Shown here piece after piece: positions 11,201 to 23,403 of a stretch of 64,000 bases of DNA. Made by a program: the position numbers and the translations under genes. The notes under the pieces are model-generated. The model was given only the letters and a program-made list of their open reading frames with translations. It did no database searches and was not told where the DNA came from. Position 1 is the stretch's first letter; each line of letters opens with the position of its first letter. The DNA is from Stromatinia cepivora (taxonomy: Eukaryota; Ascomycota; Leotiomycetes; Helotiales; Sclerotiniaceae), in the NCBI GenBank assembly GCA_014898415.1, contig RCTD01000025.1:744001-808000 (forward strand), read 5' to 3'.

Positions 11201-11234
11201 CCTTGGACTCATTTGTTGAGTCCATTGTGAACAT
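8223..11234 (-). CDS. PXA-PX-Nexin_C domain membrane protein (Mdm1/SNX13-like, no RGS domain seen)
   Basis: Single exon of 1,003 residues starting with ATG at 11234 (an in-frame ATG three codons on is an alternative). Residues about 36-70 form two closely spaced hydrophobic segments, an ER-type membrane hairpin. A PXA domain follows (about 110-290), then a long low-complexity Ser/Pro/Thr region, a PX domain (about 460-590) with the phosphoinositide-binding core RRYSDF near 513, a second Ser-rich region, and a Nexin_C domain (about 857-1003). This order matches the Mdm1/Snx13/Snx14/Snx25 family, which tethers the ER to vacuole/lysosome or lipid droplets. I see no RGS domain between PXA and PX, so it may be the shorter fungal paralogue of Mdm1. 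Family membership is secure; the exact orthology is not. Confidence 0.9.
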   Translation of the reverse strand: MFTMDSTNESKVAEGATDDYATTRLLRFLSTASNEQLVLIALALAFSIYIIIDGLFILLLGALGGVILHTICTDKSATPVVDLYVKPDDVQVELVESTGSNFEKFRPKTAIALNELVDAIIRDYVKHWYNPILPSDETFLIASRLSLTRFILSMSQRLSRKRPADTLLNFLTNSSSIAIVFLNELANATSATQGIIRPVEEMVTTYLTANPNCNLANIMNEKQQKKQFQLAADDILQNFLEKSIYESGPVRIFLREILAGVVLEMTLKSCSKPEFINGWIVYLLEAGEPGLGQALDEAMDRRNIHDPFSDIDGGVGNVSIARSPKKLGHQRRLSDEEAMNEAVAEAKRLSMLIAEEDAKKLAQIGNIKDEENKVLGDENIKENIQPESTLVSSTNGIPPHIPITDSRPSLSGSDTKGRSSISSDSKKPLSPTTPQTTSSFTNFDQIVPPTPIALQPNPASPQRRKTVSLTLHNANIIIYDDSTASDKGRIKNKPTMDYMVQIEPESSIHPGWMIVRRYSDFETLHEVLGRIAKVSGATTFIEQHQDLPKWKAHTKPSLRGELERYVKEALVHQALAESEGMKRFLEKDQGIMPAPVTKAGFAWPTSSLENMGKGMIDTLRSAPKGAATGVTGVFSNIGSLGQKRSSQSSLQSQNRISAPALSRVDSTTSNGSFFESKRGRLSEDSSKAASVVSQPAKTVSLGRKLSRGSIPGAVEESGIRTRGSSVSSHMGATHSQLHSRELSQTSSTKPEDTPLPSPTMKDSQELHLPPPPTEMPDDYTLEAAVDRPSPQDLLDNDNTDTAAPSIEKEIKAVLGNSSTPALLSEKETKTVLDNSGTPAPLNEEETKIAIELLFAVITELYTLSSAWTFRRTLLTAAKTFLLRPGNPSLSSIQELIQDSVIAAYTSDAGIASCLCKVRENALPTETELKTWPAEMSAEDKEKLRVKARKLLLERGMPIALTGVMGQAATGEALGKLFDALQCENVARGLICGMLLQGVKAITH

Positions 11235-12573
11235 TCAAGTTGTTGAATTGTGTGAATCTGTTGTATTGCTTGAATGTATCGTAATTTCTGAAACTGTCGT
11301 AATGATTCAAACCTGCCCTCGCAAGAATCAGAAAGTGCGAAGGAATGCTGTATCGTCATAGCCTACCTAGTAATTTATTAGCGTGTCTTCCATTCGAATA
11401 GCTTCATGTACTAGGAAGGGACTAACATTAGATTAAATATCAAATATTGAAGGAGCATTCGAGACTCATATTTCAAATGTTCAACTACATTTTGAACAAT
11501 GAAATGTTGGTATCTAGGTACCTACTAGGTAGATACTTTCCTTTCCCTTCCGCAAGGTTTGAGGCTAAGTTTGAAACAAAACCTCGTTATCGGTGATAAC
11601 ACTATTTCATTGTTCTATTCAATCAAATTATGGATGCTTATTTCAAATTTTTAAAAAAAAAATACATTTTCATTTGCTATTCTTTTACTATTTCATGTTC
11701 TCATATAGTATAGGTATCTAATAGTTCCAATTGAAAGGTAGACATTCAAATATCATCACTTCTGGCCACCTTTTTCAATCAGGAACCGACGGTCCAAGCA
11801 TCAAACATTCACATCACTGGGAAACTCCCTGAAGCAAAAATAGAAACGCCTAAAACGCCTAAAACGCCTAAAACGTCTAGATCTGTTGGATCTGTTAGAT
11901 CGTCAGGGATGACTTCCCTTTCCCCAGCTCTATAAGGCTAAGTAAGGTACGTACTTGCCGTTGGTAAAAGCTTGAGTGAAGGTATCCGGTAAAGAATGCC
12001 GGGCACTAAAATCAAACCGGTGCCCTTTAAGGAAAAATCGACAATCAAATCAATTAATTAAATCAAATAACCAGGGATAGCATTTGTTTATTATAGTTTT
12101 TGACTTTAATAAAATTAAAATGAATTTGAATTTCGAAAAATAACCCTTCCTATTCTCATTTTAGTGGTATCGGTTTTTTTGTCTCTCTCCCCGCGATGAA
12201 GATCCCTGAGTCGCCAAAATCAATTTACGCGCAAACGCGACTCTCGTTATGATTTCATTACAGACGCGTCTACCAGATTAAACATCATATCACGCGATAA
12301 CAACGAAATGCAAATGATAACAATGAAAATTATCAAACAATATTTTGTTCCAATCAGAAATTTAAACGGACGCTTTCAATTACATCACTGATTTCCTTCA
12401 TTTCTCTAAATAATCCCATCTATTTATTTCCTTTCATTCATCAACACGATAAAGTGATCCATCACTCTTATCTCAAAGCATCAAACCCACCCACCACAAA
12501 TCATATCTAATCCCCTCCTGCACATTTCAATATCAATTTCAATTTAAATCTCATAATTCAAGTCTCCTAAAAA
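11235..12573. promoter_or_regulatory. Intergenic region between divergent PX gene and SUB1
   Basis: No gene is supported. This 1.3 kb must hold the promoters of both flanking genes. It contains a 9-mer tandem run (ACGCCTAAA units) at 11844-11878, TAGGTACCTA-type palindromes at 11516-11545, and a cluster of CG-rich sites close to SUB1, including ACGCGT at 12264, the MluI cell-cycle box known from yeasts. Whether that site is used here is unknown. Confidence 0.4.
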
Positions 12574-13375
12574 ATGCCAAAACGAAGTCGTGCAGAACCT
12601 GTCGAAACCTACGATTCCGATGGTGGTTTCGTATCCGACGATAGTACAGTTCGCAAGGTGAGTTCCCTCATTCAATCCAAATCCCAATCATCTTCGCATT
12701 CTCTATCCTTCTCTCTCAATCATTGCTCAAATTCAACACCAAATATCTTTACCCTCTCTACTTCCAACACCCCTCGGATACCAGACCTCCCGCTGACCTA
12801 CCCCTCACTCAGTCCAAGAAATCCAAACCCACAAAAGCCACCACAACAACCAAACCCACTTCTTCTTCCTCTTCAACCACCCCCTCATGGGACCTTTCTA
12901 CCGGCCGCACTCCCCGCAAAATCGAGCTCTCAGATTTCAAAGGTCAAACCCTCATAAACATCCGCGAGTTCTACGAGAAAGATGGAAATCTCTTACCTGG
13001 AAAGAAGGTTTGTGTTCCCTTTTATATCACTTCTGTAAATCTCATATAAAATGAACGAGAAGTTGACATGTAATAAAACAGGGCATCTCCCTAACCATCG
13101 ACCAATACAAAAACCTCCTCCAATCCATCCCCCAAATCAACGCCAATCTCAAGAAAAAGGGTATCGACATTACTCCTGAAGAAGAAGAAGAGGAAGTCGG
13201 GGAAAACGAAGACCTGGACGATGAGGATGAAGAAGAAGAAGAAGAAGCTGTAGAAACAGACTCAGAAGCCGACAAAAAATCCAAGAAAAAGAATAAGAGA
13301 ATCAAGACAGCAGCGCAGAAGAGCAAGAAGAGCAAAAAAGAAAATATTGAAGCTACGAGTGATGAGGAAGAGTGA
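12574..13375 (+). CDS. SUB1: Transcriptional coactivator SUB1/PC4, three exons
   Basis: PC4/Sub1 binds single-stranded DNA and works with RNA polymerase II in initiation and DNA repair. Exons 12574-12657, 12813-13007 and 13082-13375 join in phase 0 to give 190 residues. The PC4 fold spans about residues 50-115, with LINIREFYEKDG, PGKKGISLTIDQY and a following NLLQSIPQINANL helix. Exon 2 ends exactly at PGKK and exon 3 begins with GISL, which confirms that splice. The N-terminus is short with a Ser/Thr/Lys-rich linker. The C-terminus has a long Glu/Asp run and then a Lys-rich tail, an extension common in filamentous fungi. The first intron acceptor (12812) was chosen by phase; an upstream CAG at 12784 would break the frame. 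Confidence 0.93.
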
Positions 13376-13876
13376 AGATCTCTATTTTCTTTTTGGAAGG
13401 AATTTCGGAGGTGTATGCTTGGTTTTGAGGGGTAGCCAAGGGGTGCTTATTTTGAAGCTCTGAGTCAGTAGACTTTCGTGTCGTTGTGGATTTACTTATG
13501 TTTCTGTGTATTTAATTTGCTTGGTTCCGATTTTACATGCGAGATCCAACATCAAGGTACATTTTGCTATGAGCAATCCAAGGATCTTCAAAGTTGTGGA
13601 ATTTGGTGCTTGAATTTTATGTGATGTCATATCCGAGGGATAATTAGGGAGGAAACACGCGCGCACATGCTATTACTGCCATGATGAAATTCAATTATGT
13701 AATAATACCAATCAATTTTATATACCAGAATCAATGAATCCATACAACCATTCCGCTCCCCTCACATTCTCCACTAGTATTCTCCTCATAGACACCTCAA
13801 TCTCAAACTTCCCCTAGCACATTCTATCCTCAGTCCTTCTCAAGGATCAAGGATCATGGATCGAGGAAATGAGTAT
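13376..13876. other. Convergent intergenic spacer (SUB1 and glucoamylase 3' ends)
   Basis: This stretch of 501 bases separates two convergent stop codons and should hold both 3' UTRs and poly(A) sites. No open frame of note, and no hairpin terminator is expected in a eukaryote. Confidence 0.5.
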
Positions 13877-16080
<2,204 letters not shown>

Positions 16081-18593
16081 AATGGGTTGCACGGCTTGAA
16101 GAACGAGTGTGCTATTGAAGTTGCTGATGGAGTTGAAAGAGGTGAGAGCGGAAAGTAAAGAGGAAGCCATTGCTATTTATATTAATAAGAGTACTCCTCC
16201 TTCCTAGGCCTTCCTCACGGATGAAAGTATGCAGGACGGAATTGGTGCCGTTAAGGTACTAGGTAGATAGACGCATCCGGAGTCTTCAAAGGATTTTAGG
16301 ATAGTGTGGAGGATAAGGTTGTTGAGCCAATCGAGGGGGGTTAGAATTTTGCCTTTTTGTTTTACGTACCTAGCTTAAGGTACGGAGGCAGTCACAAGCG
16401 TTGATACGGAGGTACAGCCTTTTTAGGTTCTTTAGGTGGGACTTCTGCATGTGTATTACGCCGTTTGATCTGTTGAAATTTGAATATGCCAAATGAAATT
16501 TTAATAAATAATTAAAATCCCTTAGTTTTCCCTTAAATAATCTTACCCATGGTGACAAGCTTAAATCTGCGACTTTTTCTCTGTTCATTGGCAAATTTGT
16601 TACACCTGTAAAAGTGGCCCCTGAAAGATCGTGTCTAGATGTGATTGATTGTACCTACCTCGTTAATAAATACTTAGCTTTCAGACAAGACAGGTCACGG
16701 GACAGTCATTTAGACTCTACTTGACGCTTGAAGATCTCAGCTTGCTTAAAGATCTCAGCTTGCTTAAAGATCTCAGATTCTCAGCTATACTACTTACCTA
16801 GGTAAATAAATAAATAAATGCATTAGTACATATACATACACTACCTACCTAGGTACATATACCTACCTAGCTTACTTGAGGTGTTTTCTTTATAATCTTA
16901 TATTACTAACCCCACAAATGAAACACTTCCTATAGTCTGGGGTCCCCACAAGTTACAACGAAGTCATATTCCATCTAATCGGGCCGTCCCATGTTTTGTC
17001 TGCTGAAAATTACATCCCCGCGCAGCTCTCTACATTTATTGCATGGATCGCATCAGTACTAGGTAGGTAGATGAAGATTATTTATAATAATTCACATAAC
17101 AATTCACAAATGTCAAGTCTTTTCCTGTTTCGTATACTAGGTAGTAGTTGGGCTCAACAATTCTTTGAGGAAGGTCGAGATATGCGACTTTGGCAATAAA
17201 GCCGAAACTCTGCGCAATAGAACTACAGCGCTGGAGGTCCTAGTATGCAGTCGACTTTCGATGAATCGAGGTACTGCGAAGATCTCTTTGACATGGATAG
17301 CTACAAAATGGCTAGAGAGGTCGAACTTACCTAGTCGTTATGAGGGGGGATAGAAAAAAGCGGGAATACCGATTTGTGAGCCCAGGGGCCAGCAACTCTG
17401 TGGACCTGTATCTACTAAGTAGTAAGTAGATTGCCGAACTGCTGATATGCCGTAAGATGGGCCCCATCAAGAAAAGTAGCCAAAAATACCGAGGCTGAGA
17501 ACACGAAAGTTATCAGACATACTAGGCACATACATGTATGCAAGGCTGGCCCATTGCCACTGAGTAAGCTATTATTGTGGTGATCATGTTGAAGATCAGA
17601 TCATGCAAGCAATGCAAGCAATGCAAGTCGAGCTGCCAATTTCAGTATAGTGAAAATGAATCCAGCTACAAAAGCCTCTGCGCCAAGGAAAGATATTGTA
17701 CTCAAGGTACCACGGAGTCTGGCAAGGTTGTGGGATTCCGATGCTTGCAATGTGATGCATAAGTACTTCACGTCATTCAATTGAAAAAGGGTGATGAAAG
17801 GTAATAATCAATTATGTATCGGACCTTTTCTCTGCAGGAGAGAAACTAGAAAACATGTGAACATCTATGTAATACTCAACTTAACGCGCAATGCGCTCGT
17901 CCAGGTCTACCATTGAAGATCATTCGAACGGAGTGGCGACCGTTTGAGGATACTCCTCCCTGCAGATAAGTCCACTGCTCATGTAAATCCTTCACAAGCC
18001 GCTCGTACATCTATGCAATTACCCTGAAGATTAAACGGAATGGTACCGTAATCGCAATTGAAGTCTTGCTTCAAAATGTAAATGCCCCGAAGTTGAAATG
18101 TAGACGAGAGGGTTATTCCGCAACCTCAAAGGCCAACAGCCTAGGCAAACAGATTTGGAATCTGACGTCTTCAGTACACTCATCCACCGAATCAGCCGAA
18201 GCGACTCAGGTTTCATAAGGACTGATCAATCTGAGATTTGTCGATCGGATATTGACATCATAGATTACCTTGGTAGGTTGATGGCTCCATAGACGATCGA
18301 ACTGCCCCAGCATACAACCTTACACCATCACTGCGAGCAGTTTTGATGAAGGGACGCTGGACACAAATCTCATGTTTTTGGAAGAAGAAAATTAAAAGTA
18401 TTTTGCATGAGGAAAAAGTTTTGTAGCGAAAACAAGTCGCGCTAATTTAGCGTGTATTTGAATCTGTACTAGTGTATATTCGGTTAGAGTAAATTTGCCT
18501 GTCAGCCTCACAATTCAACTTCAATATTGTTTATTTCGCCAAAACTCGACACAATAATCATCAATCTTTTTTTTAAAAAAAAATCATATCACA
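16081..18593. other. Intergenic region upstream of glucoamylase and SNU66, no confident gene
   Basis: This 2.5-kb divergent interval contains an 18-bp repeat (AAGATCTCAGCTTGCTTA) in two and a half copies at 16731-16776, several CCTAGG/TAGGTA-type palindromes (16255, 16797, 16845, 17060, 17140), and one short Cys-rich frame listed separately. No conserved protein is recognisable. Confidence 0.45.
17586..17762 (+). CDS. Possible small cysteine-rich ORF, 58 residues (uncertain)
   Basis: The frame from ATG at 17586 to TAA at 17762 encodes 58 residues with eight cysteines. It begins with a CKQCKQCKSSC cluster and ends CLQCDA. Eight paired-looking cysteines in so short a frame would suit a secreted fungal protein. 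However, there is no signal peptide in this frame and I found no convincing upstream exon to supply one. Part of the Cys content comes from a TGCAAGCAA triplication in the DNA, so chance is a serious alternative. No family recognised. Confidence 0.2.
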   Translation: MLKIRSCKQCKQCKSSCQFQYSENESSYKSLCAKERYCTQGTTESGKVVGFRCLQCDA

Positions 18594-20654
18594 ATGGCGG
18601 ACGCTATATCTATCGAGGAGACAAACCGAATTCGAGCTTCACTTGGAATGAAGCCTTTGGCACTACCAGGAGCTGCAGGTCCAGTTTTTAAAGAGGCGCC
18701 ATCTGCACCAGCAGAAGATGTTGGCAGTACATTAGAATCGCGACAGGCTGAAGGCTATGATAATTATCGAAAGTTACAAGAAGCTGAAGAGGCCAAGAGG
18801 AAACGAGAAGCCAAAGCAGAAGCCATAAAGAAGGCGCGAGATACAGCCAAACGATTTGCGAAACTCGAAGGCAAAGGTCTGGGAGAAGCTGACGATGATG
18901 GCGACCTGGATGCTAAATCGTGGTTGATGAAGCAAAAGAAACGACAAAAGGAGATTGAAAAGGCAAGAAAGAAGGAACAGGAACGTGCTGATGCAGAAGC
19001 TGCAGCCGCCGCCGAATATACAGCCAAAGATCTCGCAGGCGTTAGAGTTGGGCATGAGCTGGATACATTTGCCGAGGGGGAGGATCAAGTTCTCACATTG
19101 AAAGATACCACGATCGACGAAAATGAAGAAGAAGGTGATGAATTGGAGAATTTGGATTTACGTGAGCGTGAGAAGCTGTCTGATAAATTGGAGCTCAAGA
19201 AGAAGAAACCTACGTACAACCCAAATGACGATGATGATGAGTCCGGTGAAAGGAAGATTTTGGCGCACTATGATGAGGAAATTGATGGCAAAAAAGGAAA
19301 GAGATTTACTCTGGACGGTATGGGCAGTACTACTGAAGCCTCGTCAGGGAATTCCGCATCTACATTCAAGACGAAAGCCAAAACCTTTAGCCTTGACATT
19401 CTAAGTAAGCATCCGAACCCCCAATACCTTACCATCCAACTACTTCAGTCACTAACATATAATTTAGAGGATGACGAGCCGAAATCTGATTACCTTGACA
19501 TTTCCGATATCAAGGTCAAGAAACCGAAGAAAAAGAAGGCTAAGTCAACACGACAAAAGGCGATTGATGAAGACGACGTATTTCCCGAACCTGAGCCTGT
19601 TGTCTCAAACGGTGACAATGCCGACGCAATGGATGTTGACCAAGGATCTCAGCCCATCAAGAAACGAACTTTCGAGGATATGTCCTTTGTTGATGATGAT
19701 GATTTACAAGCTTTACTTGCTACCCAACGAAGGAATGCATTGAAGAAACGCCAAAAGTTACGGCCAGAAGAGTTTGCTCAGCGACTACGGGAAGAAGCAT
19801 CGGCAACTCCCGCAGCAGATAACGAGGAAGGTAATGATTCAGGACTTGTGATCGATGAAACCTCGGAGTTCGTTGCGAACCTTCAAAAACCAGTTGCACC
19901 AGAGCCTAAAAGAGGATCAGTATCTCGAACAGCAGACGCTGTCACTTCCATGGATGCCGATTCTGATGATGATGGGGATGTGCAAATGAACGAATCATAT
20001 GCGAATATAGAGGATGATGAAGACAGACTTGCTCGGATTAAGCGGGAAGAAGAGGCGAAAGATGGCATCGCCAATAATGGGTTGGAAGAGGAAGCCACTC
20101 TCGAGAAAGGTCTAGGCTCTACCTTGAAACTTTTGAGAGAAAGAGGTATCCTCAAGACTGCCGAGTCTGGTGATGTGGCCACAATTTTCAGAGAAAAACA
20201 AATGTTTCTCGCCGAAAAGCAACGACGTGAAGCAGAAGCAGAGAGAAGAGCAAAAATGCAAAGAGAGAGAGATCGTACCACAGGCCGTTTGGATCGTATG
20301 TCTGCTCGTGAAAGAGAAGAACATGCTAGACAACAGAACACTTTACGAGATCAACAAGAATCGCGACAACTTGCTGAACACTTTAATAAGGAGTATAAGC
20401 CTAATGTGGAACTCAAGTACATTGATGATCACGGAAGAAGTATGAACCAGAAAGAGGCTTTCAAACACTTATCACATCAATTCCACGGCAAGGGCAGTGG
20501 AAAACAAAAGACCGAGAAATTATTGAAGAAGATAGAGGACGAGAAACGAAGAGAAGCTCAAAGTTCACTGGATGGTAGTCAAATCGGTGGTATGACTGGA
20601 GCGGCAGCACAACAGTTGAAGAAGAATAGACAAGCCGGTGTGAGATTGGCTTGA
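18594..20654 (+). CDS. SNU66: U4/U6.U5 tri-snRNP protein SNU66/SART1, two exons
   Basis: SART-1 family spliceosome component needed for tri-snRNP recruitment. The frame is open from ATG 18594 to TGA 20654, but 19405-19467 is almost certainly a 63-nt intron. It has a GTAAGC donor, a CTAAC branch site at 19452 and a TTTAG acceptor, and the 21 residues it would add look random. Exons 18594-19404 and 19468-20654 give 665 residues. The N-terminus IEETNRIRASLGMKPL matches the Hub1-interacting HIND motif of Snu66. The middle is highly charged with long Glu/Lys coiled-coil stretches, followed by DEEIDGKKGKRFTLDG and a C-terminal conserved region with GRSMNQKEAFKHLSHQFHGK and a GSGKQKTEK tail. The length is slightly shorter than human SART1. 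Confidence 0.94.
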   Translation: MADAISIEETNRIRASLGMKPLALPGAAGPVFKEAPSAPAEDVGSTLESRQAEGYDNYRKLQEAEEAKRKREAKAEAIKKARDTAKRFAKLEGKGLGEADDDGDLDAKSWLMKQKKRQKEIEKARKKEQERADAEAAAAAEYTAKDLAGVRVGHELDTFAEGEDQVLTLKDTTIDENEEEGDELENLDLREREKLSDKLELKKKKPTYNPNDDDDESGERKILAHYDEEIDGKKGKRFTLDGMGSTTEASSGNSASTFKTKAKTFSLDILSKHPNPQYLTIQLLQSLTYNLEDDEPKSDYLDISDIKVKKPKKKKAKSTRQKAIDEDDVFPEPEPVVSNGDNADAMDVDQGSQPIKKRTFEDMSFVDDDDLQALLATQRRNALKKRQKLRPEEFAQRLREEASATPAADNEEGNDSGLVIDETSEFVANLQKPVAPEPKRGSVSRTADAVTSMDADSDDDGDVQMNESYANIEDDEDRLARIKREEEAKDGIANNGLEEEATLEKGLGSTLKLLRERGILKTAESGDVATIFREKQMFLAEKQRREAEAERRAKMQRERDRTTGRLDRMSAREREEHARQQNTLRDQQESRQLAEHFNKEYKPNVELKYIDDHGRSMNQKEAFKHLSHQFHGKGSGKQKTEKLLKKIEDEKRREAQSSLDGSQIGGMTGAAAQQLKKNRQAGVRLA

Positions 20655-22994
20655 TCAGATCAGTTTGAGCGGGGACTGAAGATATCAATCATGGTGCAAA
20701 GGTGCAGACTCCTATATTGTACTTAGATTTTATTACAATGCTGACAAAGTCTTTGTGAAGATACGAAATGTGTGTCCTTATTGGTACACTGTTTGTGATG
20801 CAGTGGTAAGTCTACTTTGCGATTGTTACTAATGCATAGTGATCTCTACTTTTCGCTTCATCAGACATGCGGTAAGTCGGTATTATTCTTCACCTTGATT
20901 GTTGGTTCTATATCGTCAGTAACGGAGCTTGTATGTAAAGCAATGCTTGTCGGGTTTCAACCTCTTCTCCATTCCTATTCGATGTCTTTGCGGTCCACGA
21001 CTTTCTTCTCTTACATGCAGGGAGCCCTAATAGAAACATGCCAGAGCGACGAGTCTTGTGTGAAATGAAAATGCCTACCTACGCCTACGCCTGTACAGTT
21101 GAAGGTTATTAATGCTAACATTAATATTGTATATGATCACTTTGGTCACACGTCTCAATGTTTTCCTTCATCTTCATTTCTAATCCTCGGAGTACATTAC
21201 ATATCTTTTGTGATCGATTGATTTATTTATATGCACACATACAGGGTATCGTTCTGAGGATTGACGGGTTTTACAGCAATAGTATATAGTATATAGTAGT
21301 AATAGTACAGAAATAAATATACATACATCACACCGATCTTCACCCTCAATATCTATCTAGATATCTTTTCGTAACTCTATTCTCTTCGACTCATTTACCT
21401 TATGTATCATAGCACTCTTGCACACACTAATACTCATACTCATCCTCCTTCCCCCCCTTCCTTCATATGTGTGCTCATTTGTGCCCAAGGGGCTTCGTGG
21501 TAATATGATATGATATGATATGATATGATAAAACTCAGAACACAGGAAAGACTCATATGAGAACTTTACAGATCGAATCTTCAGGTTAAGTTCACAAGAA
21601 CTCTTGCAGACTGTATTATTTGGAATAGGTAGCTAAAGGTAATGAATTACTCGCATCGTATATCCATCCTCCTTTTTCTTATTTTCTTGATTATAGATAG
21701 TTTTAGCTTTATTTTTTTTATTGTATCATTATTGATATATGAATATATTATTTATATATCATCGAATTTATTAATTGTAAAATGTAGCTATTATCTTGAA
21801 GTTATTTATTGTGTCCGGACGTCCTGTTTGCCGTTCTAGAGATACTTACCCACATTCGAATCCTGGTTCAAATTCCAAATCCATCCCCATCTAGTATTTG
21901 TTGCACCTGGTTTAAACTCCCTTGTTCCGGTTAATTTGATTTAATCTCATGTGATCTCATCTCATCTGATTGTAATATATACCTTATTCCATATAATGCA
22001 ATACAATGCAGCTCCATGACACATATACATACACTTATACCAAAATATAGTACTGGTACTAGGGAGGTAGGGAGGTAAGTAGTTCAACATCAATGCCGTT
22101 CAACCGTTAGATATGCAACAATACAACTCCATGATATATATATATATATATACTAGAAATCACGTTCCCAAATGCCGCGTTCCGGAGGAGATTTTAGATA
22201 ACTACTAGGAAGCTTAATTCCCAATGCCGCATATCCGTTAGATGTGCAACAGAAACAGATGATTTTTCATTTTTATAGTTTTTATGGATGGGAGTCACGT
22301 TTTTGGGTTTAAAGGCAGGTTGGTTGGTTCTATGTTGGGAATCAGGATGTTGCGGGTTTTGTATGCTTTAATGCTGGTTGGTCGTTTGTTAGAGGGGCTA
22401 GATAGGTGTGTAATGGTGGTTTGGGTTGAGTTGTTTCTGAGTGTGGCTGTATGTTGGGGGTTTTTTCTTGGGGGGAGGGAAAGTTTTGGATGGTGGGAGA
22501 GATTGAGATCGATTTGTTGTTGCCTGGATTAGTTGGTCTTGATAGGTTTGATTTGTGCGTGAAGCTGCGATGTGTTCTGTAAGTACTAGACATGCCCCAT
22601 GCGCGTTTGGAAACTATTGTCTCCTATTGCTCTAAATACACATACTCTGAGGAGCATGACGGCCCACTGGAAGCTTCCATGACGCTCTGAGTTTTCGGGG
22701 GAAAGTGTATTTCAAAAAGCGCTTTTCTCGACGTCCATCGATATCGGTGAATTGTATACTATTCCATTATATATGAAAGTTCGGGCGCTCATTATACATA
22801 CGTATCAAACCATACCAAATCAAACCTCCCAACCAATTCATTCTCATTCCATATCCCTGATTTTGGCCATTACACCGTAAATATCATCGTCATTCCATTC
22901 CCTCCTCTCCGTATACACATTCCCGTCGTTTCCCTATTTTGTTCCTGCCTCAACTTGCGCTATCCAGTTTTTCTCTGGAGGCAAATATTCCCAT
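20655..22994. other. Intergenic region with microsatellites, no gene seen
   Basis: No supported coding sequence between SNU66 and the small membrane-protein gene. It includes an ATATG pentamer run at 21503-21530, a TA run near 22134-22152, and two diverged copies of a sequence containing AATGCCG ... CCGTTAGATATGCAACA near 22090 and 22220. Confidence 0.5.
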
Positions 22995-23403
22995 TCAAAA
23001 CGGTATAGCGTTCGAAACCTGTCCATTGATATCCACAGGTGCACCTAACATCCTAATTTGTGTACCTTGGTTAGTCCTGAAAATTTTTCTGCTGGCACCG
23101 CGATCGCTGTATTCGGGATATGGTAAGTCCATAACATACTTTTTGCCGGTTTCGGTAGCGCAGCAACCTACGAATATTGAGGCCGGCCAGCAGACTAACT
23201 GTTTCTTTTTGTTAGTCCAAGGCAAACCAAGAGAAGAGGTCGACAGTTGGTAGGTGGATGCTATATAGTTTATATATTATATAATATATGACGTATATAT
23301 GATTGAAGAATACGATGCTTACAGCGCTGAGTACTCCAATCCCAAATCCAAGCGTGGGACCGACTACCTTTACATGGCAAGGGTTTTGATCGATATCACT
23401 CAT
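22995..23403 (-). CDS. Small Cys-rich membrane-type protein, 65 residues, three exons
   Basis: Exons 23403-23323, 23198-23140 and 23052-22995 join in phase to 65 residues. Donors are GTAAGC and GTATGT, acceptors CAG and TAG, and the second intron has a GGACTAACC branch site. The protein has a short polar N-terminus (MSDIDQNPCHVK), one uninterrupted hydrophobic span of about 29 residues (13-41) containing ALVCWPASIFVGCCATETG, and a C-terminal tail ending VSNAIPF. Intron 2 (87 nt) could be read through without a stop. I removed it because its signals are good and the joined tail is compact. The pattern resembles small conserved proteins in other filamentous fungi as I remember them, but I cannot name a function. 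Confidence 0.7.

Noticed and set aside
16081..16170. N-terminal 30-residue extension of the glucoamylase from ATG 16170
   Set aside because: It would place a clear signal peptide internally; start at 16080 preferred.
21815..21885. Possible tRNA because of an ATTCGAATCC T-loop-like string
   Set aside because: No matching A box, acceptor stem or cloverleaf could be formed on either strand.
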